A stretch of 64,000 nt of DNA, from contig JBBSUG010000019.1 of NCBI GenBank assembly GCA_038235165.1, forward strand, positions 22,675 to 86,674, given 5' to 3'. Positions within the stretch are counted from its first letter, which is position 1, and each line of letters opens with the position of its first letter. A model generated the notes under the pieces. That model was not told where the DNA came from. It saw only the letters and a list, made by a program, of their open reading frames with translations, and searched no databases. The position numbers were made by a program, and so were the translations under genes. Positions 42,415-52,542 of this stretch are shown here, piece after piece. Origin of the DNA: GCA-002050365 sp038235165 (GTDB lineage: Bacteria; Acidobacteriota; Blastocatellia; Pyrinomonadales; Pyrinomonadaceae).

Positions 42415-42436
42415 AAAATCTAAACGTTTAGATTTT
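42415..42436. promoter_or_regulatory. LacI-type operator 3
   Basis: A perfect 22-bp palindrome is centred on TCTAAACGTTTAGA. It is the most symmetric of the three sites and lies about 119 bases downstream of operator 2, again near a whole number of helical turns. Confidence 0.75.
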
Positions 42437-42564
42437 CTCCCGAAGACGGGGCGATGTCGCGTTGTCAAATAAAACCTTCACAATTGTAACCAAAGGCTGG
42501 GCGCAGTCAAAATCGAATTACGGAATTCACCCTGCCGGGGAATTTATTCTAAAAGTTAGATTTT

Positions 42565-45030
42565 ATGATGAAGATGACTAAGAGCAAAATTATGAAATTA
42601 AAAAGTTCGTTGACACAACAAACCATTTTTATTTGGATGCTGAATCTTTTTCTCGCTGTGTTTGGTTCGCAGACGGCGGCGGCGCAGACGGGAACTGTGC
42701 CGGAAATAGATTTGAGCCGAGCCGTAATTGCTGCGCCTGCGAACTTATCAGGTTCGGAAAACAAAGCGGTTCAAATGTTGGTTGAAGAGGTCGAGAAACG
42801 CACTCAAATAAAAATGAGCCGAGACGTTTCGATTCCAAATAATGCGGCACCTGCGATTGTCGTGGTTCCGATGTCGTCGTTGAAATCTTTTGCCGGAGAA
42901 TTTGCCCCGCAAATAAAACTTGATAAAACCCCGGTAGCGGCGGAAGGGTATCATATTCGAGTTGCGAAAAAGGGAACTGCGCCGGTTGTTTTGATCGTCG
43001 GAAATGATTCGAGAGGAATCCTTTTCGGGGTCGGGAATTTACTGCGCGAAATGCGGATGAGCAAAGGTAAAATTTTGCTTCCGGCGGATTTGAATATTGA
43101 TACGGCACCGAAAGTCGCGCTGCGCGGTCATCAACTCGGTTATCGTCCGAAAACGAATTCTTACGATGCCTGGACTTTGCCGATGTGGGAACAATACATC
43201 CGCGATTTGGCGGTTTTCGGCACGAACGCTATCGAACTGATTCCGCCGCTTTCGGATGATGATGTGGACAGTCCGCATTTTCCCCTGCCGCAGATTGACA
43301 CGATGATCGGTATGTCAAAAATCGCCGACGACTACGGGCTTGACTGCTGGGTCTGGTATCCGGCGATGGACAAGGATTATTCCGACCCGAAAACGGTTGA
43401 GATTGCCTTGAACGAATGGGGAGAAATCTTTAAAAAACTGCCCCGGATTGATGCCGTGTTCGTTCCGGGCGGCGATCCCGGACACACGCAGCCGAAATAT
43501 CTGATGGCTCTGCTCGAAAAGCAAACCGCCGTTTTGCACAAATATCATCCGAAAGCGCAGATGTGGGTTGCGCCGCAGGGATTTAATCGGGAATGGATGA
43601 AAGAATTTTATGCGATTGTCAATCAAGATCAGCCGAAATGGTTAAACGGCATCGTCTTTGGTCCGCAGGTGCGCGACACGATTTCAACGCTCCGCAAAAG
43701 AATTCCGAAGCAGTATCCGATTCGCCATTACCCGGACATCACTCATAGTTTTTCCAGTCAATTTCCCGTTCCCGAATGGGATTTGGCATATCCGCTGACC
43801 GAAGCCCGCGAAGCGATCAACCCGCGACCAATCGGCGAATCACAAATATTTAAAGCCATACAGCCTTCCACAATCGGATTTTTAACTTATTCGGAAGGCT
43901 GCAATGACGATGTTAACAAAATCGTTTGGAGTAGTCTCGGCTGGAATCCGGACGCGAATCTGCGCAATGTTTTGACAGAATACAGCCGGTATTTTATCGC
44001 CGATAATTACGCTGACGATTACGCCGAAGCATTATTCGGTCTGGAAAGAAACTGGAATGGTCCGCTCGCCTCGAACGCGAATGTCGAAATGACTTTGAAT
44101 CGTTTTCAGTCAATGGAACGTCAAGCCACGCCGCAAATTTTGCTGAACTGGCGTTTTCAGCAGGGACTTTACCGCGCTTATTACGATGCTTTTGTTAAAA
44201 GCCGTTTGTTGCAGGAAACGGCGGACGAGCAGAGAGCCGACGCGCAGCTGCGGGATGCAAAAAGAACGGGTTCGCTGACGGCGATCAACGAAGCGGAAAA
44301 AAGTCTCGACCGTGCGGTGACTGACGAAGCGGCGCGAGGCTATCGGGGACGTGTTTTGGAACTCGGCGAAGCACTTTACCAAAGCATCCGAATGCAGTTA
44401 AGCACGGAAAAATATCAGGGACAACCCGGACGCGGCGCAAATCTCGACACGCTCGACACGCCGTTAAACAATCGAATGTGGCTGAAAGTGAAGTTCGCCG
44501 AAATCAGACAGATGCCTGATGAAAAAACTCGTCAGAACGCCATCAACGAAATCGTCAACTGGACTAATCCGGGACTCGGCGGCTACTACGACGATTTGGG
44601 CAATGCCAGCCGCCAGCCGCATTTGATTAACGTCAATGATTTTGCCAAAGACCCCGGCGCGATGGAATCGGCGTTCAACGGATTTGCTTATAAACCGGAA
44701 TGGCGCAGGTCTTGGTTTGACGGCGCAGAAACGGCGTTCGACACGCCTTTGCAGATGCGCTACGCGAATCTTGACCGCACGGCGCAGTACAAAGTCCGTA
44801 TCGTCTATGCCGGAACGCTTCCGCAATTAAAAATTAAACTGACGGCTGATGATAAATACGAGGTTCATCCGCTTATCAGCAAACCCGCGCCGGTTGCGCC
44901 GGTCGAATTCGACGTTCCGGCGGCAGCGACGGCGAACGGGGAATTGACTTTAACGTGGGAAATCGAACCCGGACGCGGCGGTAACGGGCGCGGCAGACAG
45001 GTTTCCGAAATCTGGCTGATAAAAAAATAG
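42565..45030 (+). CDS. Large secreted glycoside-hydrolase-like protein (GH20b/GH67N-type N-domain)
   Basis: This 821-residue protein has a signal region ending AAAQTGTVPEID. An N-domain (about 50-175, SENKAVQMLVEEVEKRTQIK and LIVGNDSRGILFGVGNLL) resembles the non-catalytic N-domains of GH20 and GH67 enzymes. A TIM-barrel-like middle follows (YIRDLAVFGTNAIELIPPL, then DYGLDCWVWYPAMDKDY), with a C-terminal beta domain. The exact GH family and catalytic acids are not settled. It is the first gene after the LacI-controlled promoter, so it probably attacks the inducing glycan, perhaps a uronic-acid or hexosamine polymer. Confidence 0.75.
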   Translation: MMKMTKSKIMKLKSSLTQQTIFIWMLNLFLAVFGSQTAAAQTGTVPEIDLSRAVIAAPANLSGSENKAVQMLVEEVEKRTQIKMSRDVSIPNNAAPAIVVVPMSSLKSFAGEFAPQIKLDKTPVAAEGYHIRVAKKGTAPVVLIVGNDSRGILFGVGNLLREMRMSKGKILLPADLNIDTAPKVALRGHQLGYRPKTNSYDAWTLPMWEQYIRDLAVFGTNAIELIPPLSDDDVDSPHFPLPQIDTMIGMSKIADDYGLDCWVWYPAMDKDYSDPKTVEIALNEWGEIFKKLPRIDAVFVPGGDPGHTQPKYLMALLEKQTAVLHKYHPKAQMWVAPQGFNREWMKEFYAIVNQDQPKWLNGIVFGPQVRDTISTLRKRIPKQYPIRHYPDITHSFSSQFPVPEWDLAYPLTEAREAINPRPIGESQIFKAIQPSTIGFLTYSEGCNDDVNKIVWSSLGWNPDANLRNVLTEYSRYFIADNYADDYAEALFGLERNWNGPLASNANVEMTLNRFQSMERQATPQILLNWRFQQGLYRAYYDAFVKSRLLQETADEQRADAQLRDAKRTGSLTAINEAEKSLDRAVTDEAARGYRGRVLELGEALYQSIRMQLSTEKYQGQPGRGANLDTLDTPLNNRMWLKVKFAEIRQMPDEKTRQNAINEIVNWTNPGLGGYYDDLGNASRQPHLINVNDFAKDPGAMESAFNGFAYKPEWRRSWFDGAETAFDTPLQMRYANLDRTAQYKVRIVYAGTLPQLKIKLTADDKYEVHPLISKPAPVAPVEFDVPAAATANGELTLTWEIEPGRGGNGRGRQVSEIWLIKK

Positions 45031-45070
45031 ATTTTTTGGGGAGTAGAGAGGAATTTTAAGGAGTGAAACA

Positions 45071-48000
45071 ATGAATTTATACAGATTGATGACAATGGTA
45101 GTCGTATTCTTGGGCAGTAGTATTCTACTGTTGGCGCAGGGGTCTCCGACCGGAACTATTACCGGAGTGGTAAAGGACGATGCCGGAGCGACGGTCGCCG
45201 GAAGCCGCATCGTCGCCACCAACACCGGAACGAGCGCAAATCTCGAAACCGTCAGCAATGAGAACGGAATCTATACTTTTCGCGCGGTGCCGGTCGGAAA
45301 TTATAATCTCTCGGTCGAAGCAAACGGATTTAAAAAGACCAATTTAACCGGTATCCCCGTGCGCGTTAATGAAGAAGCCAGACTTGACGCGACTTTGAGC
45401 ATCGGCGCGATCAGCGAAGAAGTGACCGTCACGGCGGAAGTTTCGCAGGTCAACACGACAACTTCGACTTTGAAAACGACGATTGACGAACGGCGCATCA
45501 ATGAATTGCCGCTCAACGGTCGAGACCCGAACGCTCTTATTCAGCTTGTCGCCGGTGTCCAGCCGGATACGCGCACGAGCCTGACATCCGGCGCGACTTA
45601 TCCCGGCGCAGTTTCGGTTTCGTCAAACGGCGGGCGCGGAAATACGACCAACTATGTTCTCGACGGCGGCTCGAACAACGACTCCTACAGTAATCAATCC
45701 AATCCGACTCCGAACCCTGACGCTCTCCAGGAATTTAGCGTCCAGACAAACAATTTCAGTGCCGAATACGGACGCAATCTCGGCGCGGTCGTCAATGCCG
45801 TGACAAAATCGGGAACGAATAATTTCCACGGTTCGGCGTTCGAGTTCGTCCGAAATGACGCGCTTAATGCGACCAATTTTTTTGCTCCGGGCAAGCGCGA
45901 CGGGTTAAAGCGCAATCAGTTTGGCGGCACCATCGGCGGACCGCTGCCGCTGCCGCATTTCGGCGAGGGCGGACCTGTTTTTGACAGCGGGCGCGACCGC
46001 TCATTTTTCTTTTTCTCTTATCAGGGAACGCGCACCCGCCAACAGCCTTCGGACAGCACGGCGGTCGTGCCGACGGCGGCACAGCGGGCGGGAGATTTCT
46101 CTTCGATCAGCACGGCTCTGAGAAATCCGGCGACGGGAACTGTTTTTGCCGGCAACCAGATTTCTCCGACTCTTTTCAGTCCGGTCACGCAGCAGTTATT
46201 GAAATTTATTCCGCTGCCGAACGAAGCCGGCGGACTTTTGCGGTTCGCCGTTCCGATAGCTTTGGACGACGATCAGTATATGATTCGCCTGGATCATAGA
46301 TTCAGCGATAAAAATAATCTTTTCGGCAGATACTGGGTTTCCAAAGCGGCGCAGCCAGCCTTTCTCGATCCGACTAATTACCTGGCTTCTTCTTTCGGGC
46401 GCGTTTGGAAAAATACGATTTTCGGTTTGAATGACACGCATATTTTTAGTCCGAGCGTCGTCAACAATACGGTTTTTACCTTCAATCAAACCAACAACGT
46501 CAACACGCACGTCTATCCGCAGAGTCTGCGTTCGTTAGGAGCAAACTACTACAACGATTCGACACCGCAAATTCAGTTGACCGTCGCCGGATTTTTCGGA
46601 ATCAACACGGGTGACACGAACACTTTTGCCAGACGCGAATATCAGATTGCCAACACGACGCGCATCACCACCGCCAAACATTATATTTCCATCGGCGGCG
46701 ATTACAGTTACGCGACCAACGACATCGTGAATAATTTCCGCGCCAACGGACAATTCACTTTCAATAACAGCGCGGGTTTTACCGGAAACGCGGTGGCGGA
46801 TTTCTTTCTCGGAAAATTTGCGACGCTGGTGCAGGGAGTCGGCGAATACAAAAATACGGTCGCCCATTTTCCGGGAGTTTTTGTTCAGGATGATTACCGC
46901 ATTACCAAAAAATTAACGCTCAATCTGGGGTTGCGTTGGGACCCTTTTATTCCATACACGGATAAAAATAATCGTCTTGCCAGTTATCGCGCCGGACAAA
47001 AATCAACGGTTTATGTCAACGCTCCGGTCGGACTGCTTTATCCGGGCGATCCGGGTTTGCCCGAAGGCGGCTATGATGCTTCGCTTTCAAATTTCGGTCC
47101 GCGAGTCGGATTTGCCTATGATTTAACAGGCGACGGTAAAACCAGTATTCGCGGCGGCTACGGAATTTTCTTTGATCGTCCGAATTTAATTTCAACTAAC
47201 AGTTCGGCAAATCAGGCACCGTTCGGAACTTTGGTTTCTTTTAACGGGAACAATCTCAATTCACTATCCGAGCCGTATGCCGGGAGAATTAACCCGTTTC
47301 CGCAAGACATCAATCCGGGACCGAACGCGGCATTTGTCTTTCCTATTTCGGTTTTCAGCTATGATCCAAATCTGAAAAACGGAAGACTTCAGGCTTACAA
47401 CATATCTTTCGAGCGCGAAATAATTCCGACGTATGTTTTTCGCGCTGCTTATGCCGGTTCGAAAGGCTCGCGTCTGTCAATTGTTAAGGAAGCAAACCCC
47501 GCGGTTTACGTGGTCGGCGCGGCGACTTCGACAACTAATGCGCGTCGCCCCTTAGCACCGTTTTACGGCAGTATCGCCAGCGTCGAATCAAACGGATTTT
47601 CAAGATATGATTCGCTGCAATTAACGCTCGATAAACGATTTAATCGTGGGTTTTCAATTTTGGCTTCTTATACTTTGTCTAAAAGTACCGACAACAGTTC
47701 CGAAAACAAGGAAACCGGCATCACGCAAATTAACCCGTTTGATTTGAATTTTGATAGAGGACTGTCAAATTTTGACCATCGGCATCGTTTTACCGCTTCA
47801 TTTCTCTACGAATTTCCCAATAAATATTCCAATAAAGCTGCCAGAACTCTGCTCGGCGGCTGGAACTTGACGGGGATTTTGGCGTTGCAAAGCGGCACAC
47901 CGTTCAGCGTTTTGAGCGGCGTGGATAATGCCCGAAGCGGAACGGGCGGACAGCTCGCCGATGTCAACGGCGACGGCACGTTGTCAAGCGACAGAAGCCG

Positions 48001-48304
48001 TGGCGAAAGAGTTTTGCGATGGTTCAATACTTCTGCCTACACGACCAATGCCCTCGGAACATTCGGCAATTCGGGCAGAAACACGCTGACCGGACCAGGT
48101 TTTAAATCGCTGAACGTCGGTCTTATCAAGAATTTTACGATTCGTGAAAACTTTAAACTTCAGCTTCGCGGTGAAGCCTTTAACGTGCTTAACAATGTCA
48201 ACCTGAATCTGCCGGATTCGACCGTTACGGCAGCTACTTTCGGGCGCATCAGGAGTGCGGGCGACCCGCGCATTCTGCAATTTGCCGTACGCATCGTTTT
48301 TTAA
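45071..48304 (+). CDS. TonB-dependent receptor with carboxypeptidase-regulatory-like N-domain
   Basis: The 1077-residue outer-membrane receptor has a signal peptide ending LLLAQG and an N-terminal regulatory-like beta domain (GVVKDDAGATVAGSRIVATN). The plug region (INELPLNGRDPNALIQLVAG) has the LPLNGR motif of acidobacterial Oar-like receptors, and the barrel ends in FAVRIVF. AAGGAG precedes the start. It lies directly after the glycosidase-like gene under the LacI promoter and likely imports its oligosaccharide products. Confidence 0.93.
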   Translation: MNLYRLMTMVVVFLGSSILLLAQGSPTGTITGVVKDDAGATVAGSRIVATNTGTSANLETVSNENGIYTFRAVPVGNYNLSVEANGFKKTNLTGIPVRVNEEARLDATLSIGAISEEVTVTAEVSQVNTTTSTLKTTIDERRINELPLNGRDPNALIQLVAGVQPDTRTSLTSGATYPGAVSVSSNGGRGNTTNYVLDGGSNNDSYSNQSNPTPNPDALQEFSVQTNNFSAEYGRNLGAVVNAVTKSGTNNFHGSAFEFVRNDALNATNFFAPGKRDGLKRNQFGGTIGGPLPLPHFGEGGPVFDSGRDRSFFFFSYQGTRTRQQPSDSTAVVPTAAQRAGDFSSISTALRNPATGTVFAGNQISPTLFSPVTQQLLKFIPLPNEAGGLLRFAVPIALDDDQYMIRLDHRFSDKNNLFGRYWVSKAAQPAFLDPTNYLASSFGRVWKNTIFGLNDTHIFSPSVVNNTVFTFNQTNNVNTHVYPQSLRSLGANYYNDSTPQIQLTVAGFFGINTGDTNTFARREYQIANTTRITTAKHYISIGGDYSYATNDIVNNFRANGQFTFNNSAGFTGNAVADFFLGKFATLVQGVGEYKNTVAHFPGVFVQDDYRITKKLTLNLGLRWDPFIPYTDKNNRLASYRAGQKSTVYVNAPVGLLYPGDPGLPEGGYDASLSNFGPRVGFAYDLTGDGKTSIRGGYGIFFDRPNLISTNSSANQAPFGTLVSFNGNNLNSLSEPYAGRINPFPQDINPGPNAAFVFPISVFSYDPNLKNGRLQAYNISFEREIIPTYVFRAAYAGSKGSRLSIVKEANPAVYVVGAATSTTNARRPLAPFYGSIASVESNGFSRYDSLQLTLDKRFNRGFSILASYTLSKSTDNSSENKETGITQINPFDLNFDRGLSNFDHRHRFTASFLYEFPNKYSNKAARTLLGGWNLTGILALQSGTPFSVLSGVDNARSGTGGQLADVNGDGTLSSDRSRGERVLRWFNTSAYTTNALGTFGNSGRNTLTGPGFKSLNVGLIKNFTIRENFKLQLRGEAFNVLNNVNLNLPDSTVTAATFGRIRSAGDPRILQFAVRIVF

Positions 48305-48341
48305 TTTTGCGGCGATTGTTATTGAGCGGACGAGACATTAC

Positions 48342-48383
48342 AGCGAAACAGTAGAGCGAGATCAACAGCTTTATTGTTTCGCT
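48342..48383. terminator. Stem-loop after the second TonB receptor
   Basis: AGCGAAACA (48342-48350) and TGTTTCGCT (48375-48383) form a perfect 9-bp stem with a 24-base loop, within a 140-base gap before the next gene. T-rich sequence follows only weakly. It may partly terminate transcription or adjust expression within the cluster. Confidence 0.4.
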
Positions 48384-48444
48384 TTCAAATCATCATTTTA
48401 TTTTCAGTTTCAAGCACAACCCGAGCTTTAATTTTATTAGAAAT

Positions 48445-49539
48445 ATGCCGCGAACAGGATTGAACATACCAATTGTCACCGCGCTGGATGAAGCGGGGAA
48501 CTTGATCGAATCGGATCAGCGACTAATTGTACGACACGCTATTCAGCAGGGACACGGCGCGGACAGTCTGTTTATCTGCGGCACGACCGGCGAATACAAT
48601 CGTCTGAATTTTCAACAGTGCCGCCGTCTGCTCGAAATCGGGATCGAAGAAACCCGGCTCGTCAATTCGCTTCTGCCGAAAGATGCCGTGCCAATCGAAG
48701 CGTGGGCGGGAATCACCGCGCCGACGAAAGCGGAAACGCTCGAACTTTTAGATGTCGCCGCGCAGTTAAATGCTGAAATGGCGGTGATCGCGCCGTATGC
48801 GATTTCAGATTTGCCGTCGTCCGAAATCGTCGGATTTTTCAAAGGCGAAATCGCCGAACGAATTCGCTCGAACGAATCTTTAGTCATCGGCTTATACGAT
48901 AATCCCGATATTGCCGCGCCGCAGAATGCCGGGAAAAATCTAGCCGACGAATTGGTTGACGAACTAAAAAAGCTGCCTTTTGTCGCTTGTCTGAAGGCTT
49001 CGGCAAACAGAACTGCTTTTCGCAATTACGTGAAAAATTTTGCCAGAGGTGCGGATGACGATTTCACGCTGTATGCGGGCAATGCCGGATTGATTTTCGA
49101 GATTGGCGAAATTCAGTGCGAAGCCGAACTCGAAAATTCCGAAGTTGTCATCGCCGGAGTCGTTTCGGGGACGGCAAATGTTTTTCCGCGCGAATGGCAG
49201 CAGGCTTGGCGGGCGGTCGTCAACCACGACACGAAAAAAATTTCAGTCTTTAACGAACTCTTTGCCGAATTCGTATCGCTGACCGGATTTCCGGGCGAAA
49301 ACGGCTACGGCAGCAAACTAATCGGCGGAATCAAACAAGCAATGTTTCATTTGGGAATAATCGGCAGCCCGTGCGTTGCTCCCGGAACTCCGGCTTTGAC
49401 CGCAGTCGAGGCGCAGCAGTTAAATGAAAATCTCGATAATTTAATTTCCGAAATGCGTGCGGAATTTAAACCCGAATATTTATCCGTTTATGAAAACGAA
49501 AAAGAAAACTTTGGGTCGCGTATTCAAAGTTGCGAGTAA
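48445..49539 (+). CDS. Dihydrodipicolinate synthase/N-acetylneuraminate lyase family aldolase
   Basis: The 364-residue protein is a DapA-family TIM barrel, longer than the usual 290-300. It has FICGTTGEYNRLNFQQ near residue 34, where the family has GTTGE. AVIAPYAISDLPSS follows, and the Schiff-base lysine is in VACLKAS near residue 177. Family members split or make 2-keto acids such as N-acetylneuraminate or 2-keto-3-deoxy sugar acids. With sialidase-like neighbours and a glycerate branch, a keto-deoxy sugar acid is the best guess. The natural substrate is not decided. Confidence 0.82.
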   Translation: MPRTGLNIPIVTALDEAGNLIESDQRLIVRHAIQQGHGADSLFICGTTGEYNRLNFQQCRRLLEIGIEETRLVNSLLPKDAVPIEAWAGITAPTKAETLELLDVAAQLNAEMAVIAPYAISDLPSSEIVGFFKGEIAERIRSNESLVIGLYDNPDIAAPQNAGKNLADELVDELKKLPFVACLKASANRTAFRNYVKNFARGADDDFTLYAGNAGLIFEIGEIQCEAELENSEVVIAGVVSGTANVFPREWQQAWRAVVNHDTKKISVFNELFAEFVSLTGFPGENGYGSKLIGGIKQAMFHLGIIGSPCVAPGTPALTAVEAQQLNENLDNLISEMRAEFKPEYLSVYENEKENFGSRIQSCE

Positions 49540-49542
49540 AAA

Positions 49543-50811
49543 ATGATGAAAAATTTCAATAACTTTCGGCTTATTTTGTCCCTTGGTATCTCACTGCTGC
49601 TGCTGACTTTTTCTTTGAATGCGGCATCGCCGTTTCACACGGCGGAGCTGATTTTTCCGCTTGAAAATTGGCATAATCATTCTTCCGCGATTGTCGAAAC
49701 GCCGAACGGAGAGTTGTTGGTCTGCTGGTTTCACGGTTCGGGGGAACGCACCGCCGACGACGTTAAAGTTGAAGGCGCACGGCTGAAGAAAGGTTCGCAG
49801 AAATGGAGCGAGAGATTTACGCTCGCCGATACGCCCGGTTATCCTGACACCAACGCGACGATTTTTATTGATCCGAAACAAAGATTGTGGCTGATGTATC
49901 CGACGATTCTCGCCAACGAATGGCACACGGCTTTGATGAAATACAAAATTTCGTCGAATTACGAAAAAAACGGTGCGCCGGTTTGGGAATCTAACGACGT
50001 TCTGCACATCACGCCGGGTGCGGAATTTGCAGCGACGGTCAATCCGGTTCTCGATTCGTGGACGGGATTGATTGAAAAAATGCCTGCCGAACAGCAGACG
50101 CGGGCGCGAGCGCGAGTTGCCGAAACGCGGAAAAATGCCGCCGATAAACTTTATAAAAGACTTGGCTGGATGACGCGGGCGCATCCATTCGTGTTGGATA
50201 ACCAGCGTCTGATCGTGCCGCTCTATTCCGACGGTTTTTCGTTTTCGCTGATGGCGATAACCGACGATTGGGGCAAGAGTTGGCACACCAGCACGCCGCT
50301 CGTCGGGCTGGGAAATATTCAGCCGAGCATCGTTAAAAGACGCGATGGCAGTTTGCTGACCTTGATGCGCGACAACGGACCTGCGCCGAAGCGTCTGCAA
50401 ATGAGCGTCTCAAAAGATCGCGGCGAAACGTGGAGTCCGGTTGTGGACACTGATTTGCCGAATCCGGGTTCGGGCGCGGAAATAATTTCGCTTAAAAACG
50501 GGCATTTTGCCTTAATTTACAATGACACCGAAAACGGTCGCCACAGTCTCGCGGTTTCGACTTCCGACGATGAAGGACAGACGTGGAAATGGACGCGCCA
50601 TCTGGAATTGATGGGAAAAGATGCGGGCGAATTTCATTACCCGTCCATCATTCAGGCGCGTGACGGTTCGCTCCACGCTTCATACAGTTATTTCGTCAAC
50701 ACCGATCCGCCGGAAAAAAATGCCGATGGAAAAGATAAGCGCATCAAGTCAATTAAACACGCGCATTTTAACGAAGAATGGGTGATGGCGGGCGATAACG
50801 CGACAAAATAA
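49543..50811 (+). CDS. Secreted BNR-repeat sialidase-like protein, copy 1
   Basis: The 422-residue protein has a signal peptide (ISLLLLTFSLNAAS) and a six-blade propeller pattern with Asp-box repeats SKDRGETW, SDDEGQTW and DDWGKSW. Other sialidase-family cues are HNHSSAIVETPNGELLVCWF near the N-terminus and HYPSIIQARDGSLHASYSY near the C-terminus. True sialidase catalytic residues (three arginines, Tyr-Glu) cannot be confirmed by eye, so another exo-glycosidase or lyase is possible. It starts 3 bases after the aldolase stop. Confidence 0.83.
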   Translation: MMKNFNNFRLILSLGISLLLLTFSLNAASPFHTAELIFPLENWHNHSSAIVETPNGELLVCWFHGSGERTADDVKVEGARLKKGSQKWSERFTLADTPGYPDTNATIFIDPKQRLWLMYPTILANEWHTALMKYKISSNYEKNGAPVWESNDVLHITPGAEFAATVNPVLDSWTGLIEKMPAEQQTRARARVAETRKNAADKLYKRLGWMTRAHPFVLDNQRLIVPLYSDGFSFSLMAITDDWGKSWHTSTPLVGLGNIQPSIVKRRDGSLLTLMRDNGPAPKRLQMSVSKDRGETWSPVVDTDLPNPGSGAEIISLKNGHFALIYNDTENGRHSLAVSTSDDEGQTWKWTRHLELMGKDAGEFHYPSIIQARDGSLHASYSYFVNTDPPEKNADGKDKRIKSIKHAHFNEEWVMAGDNATK

Positions 50812-50822
50812 AAACTTGATTT

Positions 50823-52511
50823 ATGAACGGACAAAAAACGGAGAATAAAACGGAATATGTGATCGGCGTTGATGTCGGCACGGGCAGTGCGCGCGCCGGA
50901 ATATTTGACTTGAACGGCAGTATGAAAGCGTCCGCCGCGCACCCGATAAAAATTTTCCGCCCCGCGCCGAACCACGTTGAACAATCAACCGAAGATATCT
51001 GGTCTGCCGTCTGCAAAAGCGTTCGGGAGTGTCTGAAAATCAGCAGCATCGAGTCGCAAACGATAATCGGGATCAGTTTTGATGCGACTTGTTCGCTGGT
51101 CGCGCTCGACGCGCAGGACAAACCAATTTCCGTTTCGACGACCGGCGATGACGCGCAGAACGTCATCGTCTGGATGGATCACCGAGCCGAAAAACAGGCG
51201 GCGGAAATCAACCGCACGAAGCACCGCGTTCTTGATTACGTCGGCGGGAAAATTTCGCCCGAACAAGAGCCGCCGAAACTAAAATGGCTCAAAGAAAACA
51301 CGCCGGAAAAATACCGGCAGACCGCAAAATTTCTCGATCTGGCGGATTATCTGGTGTATGAAGCGAGCCGCGCCGACGTTCGCAGTCTTTGCACCGTCGT
51401 CTGTAAATGGACGTATCTCGGACACGAAGACGAATTCGGCAGTTGGGACAAAAGTTTTTTTGACGAAATCGGACTCGGCGATTTACTCAAAGAAAATCGC
51501 ATCGGCGACACCATTCGCCCGATGGGAACACGCGCCGGGAATTTAACGGCAAAAGCCGCCGCCGAACTCGGTTTAACTGAAAAAACAGCGGTCGGAGTCG
51601 GAATTATTGACGCACACGCTGGCGGCATCGGTTCGCTCGGAATGCTTTCGCCCGATGAAACGACGGGCAGAAAAAATATCGAACAGACACTCGCGTTGAT
51701 CGGCGGAACTTCGTCGTGTCAGATGGCGATTGCGCCCGAAGCGAGATTTGTCGAAGGCGTGTGGGGACCGTATTTCGGGGCGATGATTCCGGGGATGTGG
51801 CTCGCCGAAGGCGGTCAGAGCGCAACCGGCGCACTGCTCGCTCACGTTATCGAAAATCACGCTTACGCGCATCAATTGGAAAAGGATGCCGCCGCGCAGA
51901 ACACGACAATTTATTATCTGCTCAACCGCAAAGTTGAGGAGTTAAAATCCGGCGGCAATGAAAAGCCGACCAGCAACGTTCATTTGCTGCCGGATTTTTT
52001 AGGTAATCGAAGCCCGCGCGCCGATGTTCATTCACGCGGAATGATCAGCGGTTTGACGCTCGATTCGACGTTTGAAAGTCTCGCCGTTTTGTATTATGCA
52101 ACGATTCAGGCGATTGCCTACGGAACGCGCCATATCATCGAATCTCTAAACGCGAAGGGCTACCAAATCAATCGCATTCACGCCTGCGGCGGCGGCACGA
52201 AAAATCCGCTCTGGATTCAGGAACACGCCGACGTAACCGGCTGTAAAGTCTTTATTGCGAAGGATTGCGAAACAGTTTTGCTCGGCGCGGCAATGCTGGC
52301 GGCAGTCGCGGCGGGAAAATTCGCCTCGATCACTGACGCAATGGAAGTGATGAGTCCGCAAGCCGAAGTCGTCGAACCGAATACTTCAACCGGCGCATTT
52401 CATCAGGCGAAATATCAGGTTTTTCAGTTGATGTATGAGCATCAGCTTGCATACCGGAGAGTAATGGACGGCGCGATTGGTGAACGCAGTACGGCGACCA
52501 ATGCCGAATAG
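50823..52511 (+). CDS. FGGY-family carbohydrate kinase (ribulokinase/AraB-like)
   Basis: This 562-residue kinase opens VIGVDVGTGSARAGIFDLNG (residues 13-32), the FGGY phosphate-1 motif. It contains VIVWMDHRAEKQAAEI near 115-130, LIGGTSSCQMAI in the middle and the FGGY signature region IHACGGGTKNPLWIQEHADV near 450. Length and motifs match ribulokinase-type members, which phosphorylate ketopentoses or other ketoses. The next gene encodes an isomerase of the fucose/arabinose type, which would supply the ketose. Confidence 0.9.
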   Translation: MNGQKTENKTEYVIGVDVGTGSARAGIFDLNGSMKASAAHPIKIFRPAPNHVEQSTEDIWSAVCKSVRECLKISSIESQTIIGISFDATCSLVALDAQDKPISVSTTGDDAQNVIVWMDHRAEKQAAEINRTKHRVLDYVGGKISPEQEPPKLKWLKENTPEKYRQTAKFLDLADYLVYEASRADVRSLCTVVCKWTYLGHEDEFGSWDKSFFDEIGLGDLLKENRIGDTIRPMGTRAGNLTAKAAAELGLTEKTAVGVGIIDAHAGGIGSLGMLSPDETTGRKNIEQTLALIGGTSSCQMAIAPEARFVEGVWGPYFGAMIPGMWLAEGGQSATGALLAHVIENHAYAHQLEKDAAAQNTTIYYLLNRKVEELKSGGNEKPTSNVHLLPDFLGNRSPRADVHSRGMISGLTLDSTFESLAVLYYATIQAIAYGTRHIIESLNAKGYQINRIHACGGGTKNPLWIQEHADVTGCKVFIAKDCETVLLGAAMLAAVAAGKFASITDAMEVMSPQAEVVEPNTSTGAFHQAKYQVFQLMYEHQLAYRRVMDGAIGERSTATNAE

Positions 52512-52542
52512 ATTTCACTTTTAACTTCAAAGATAAAGCACT

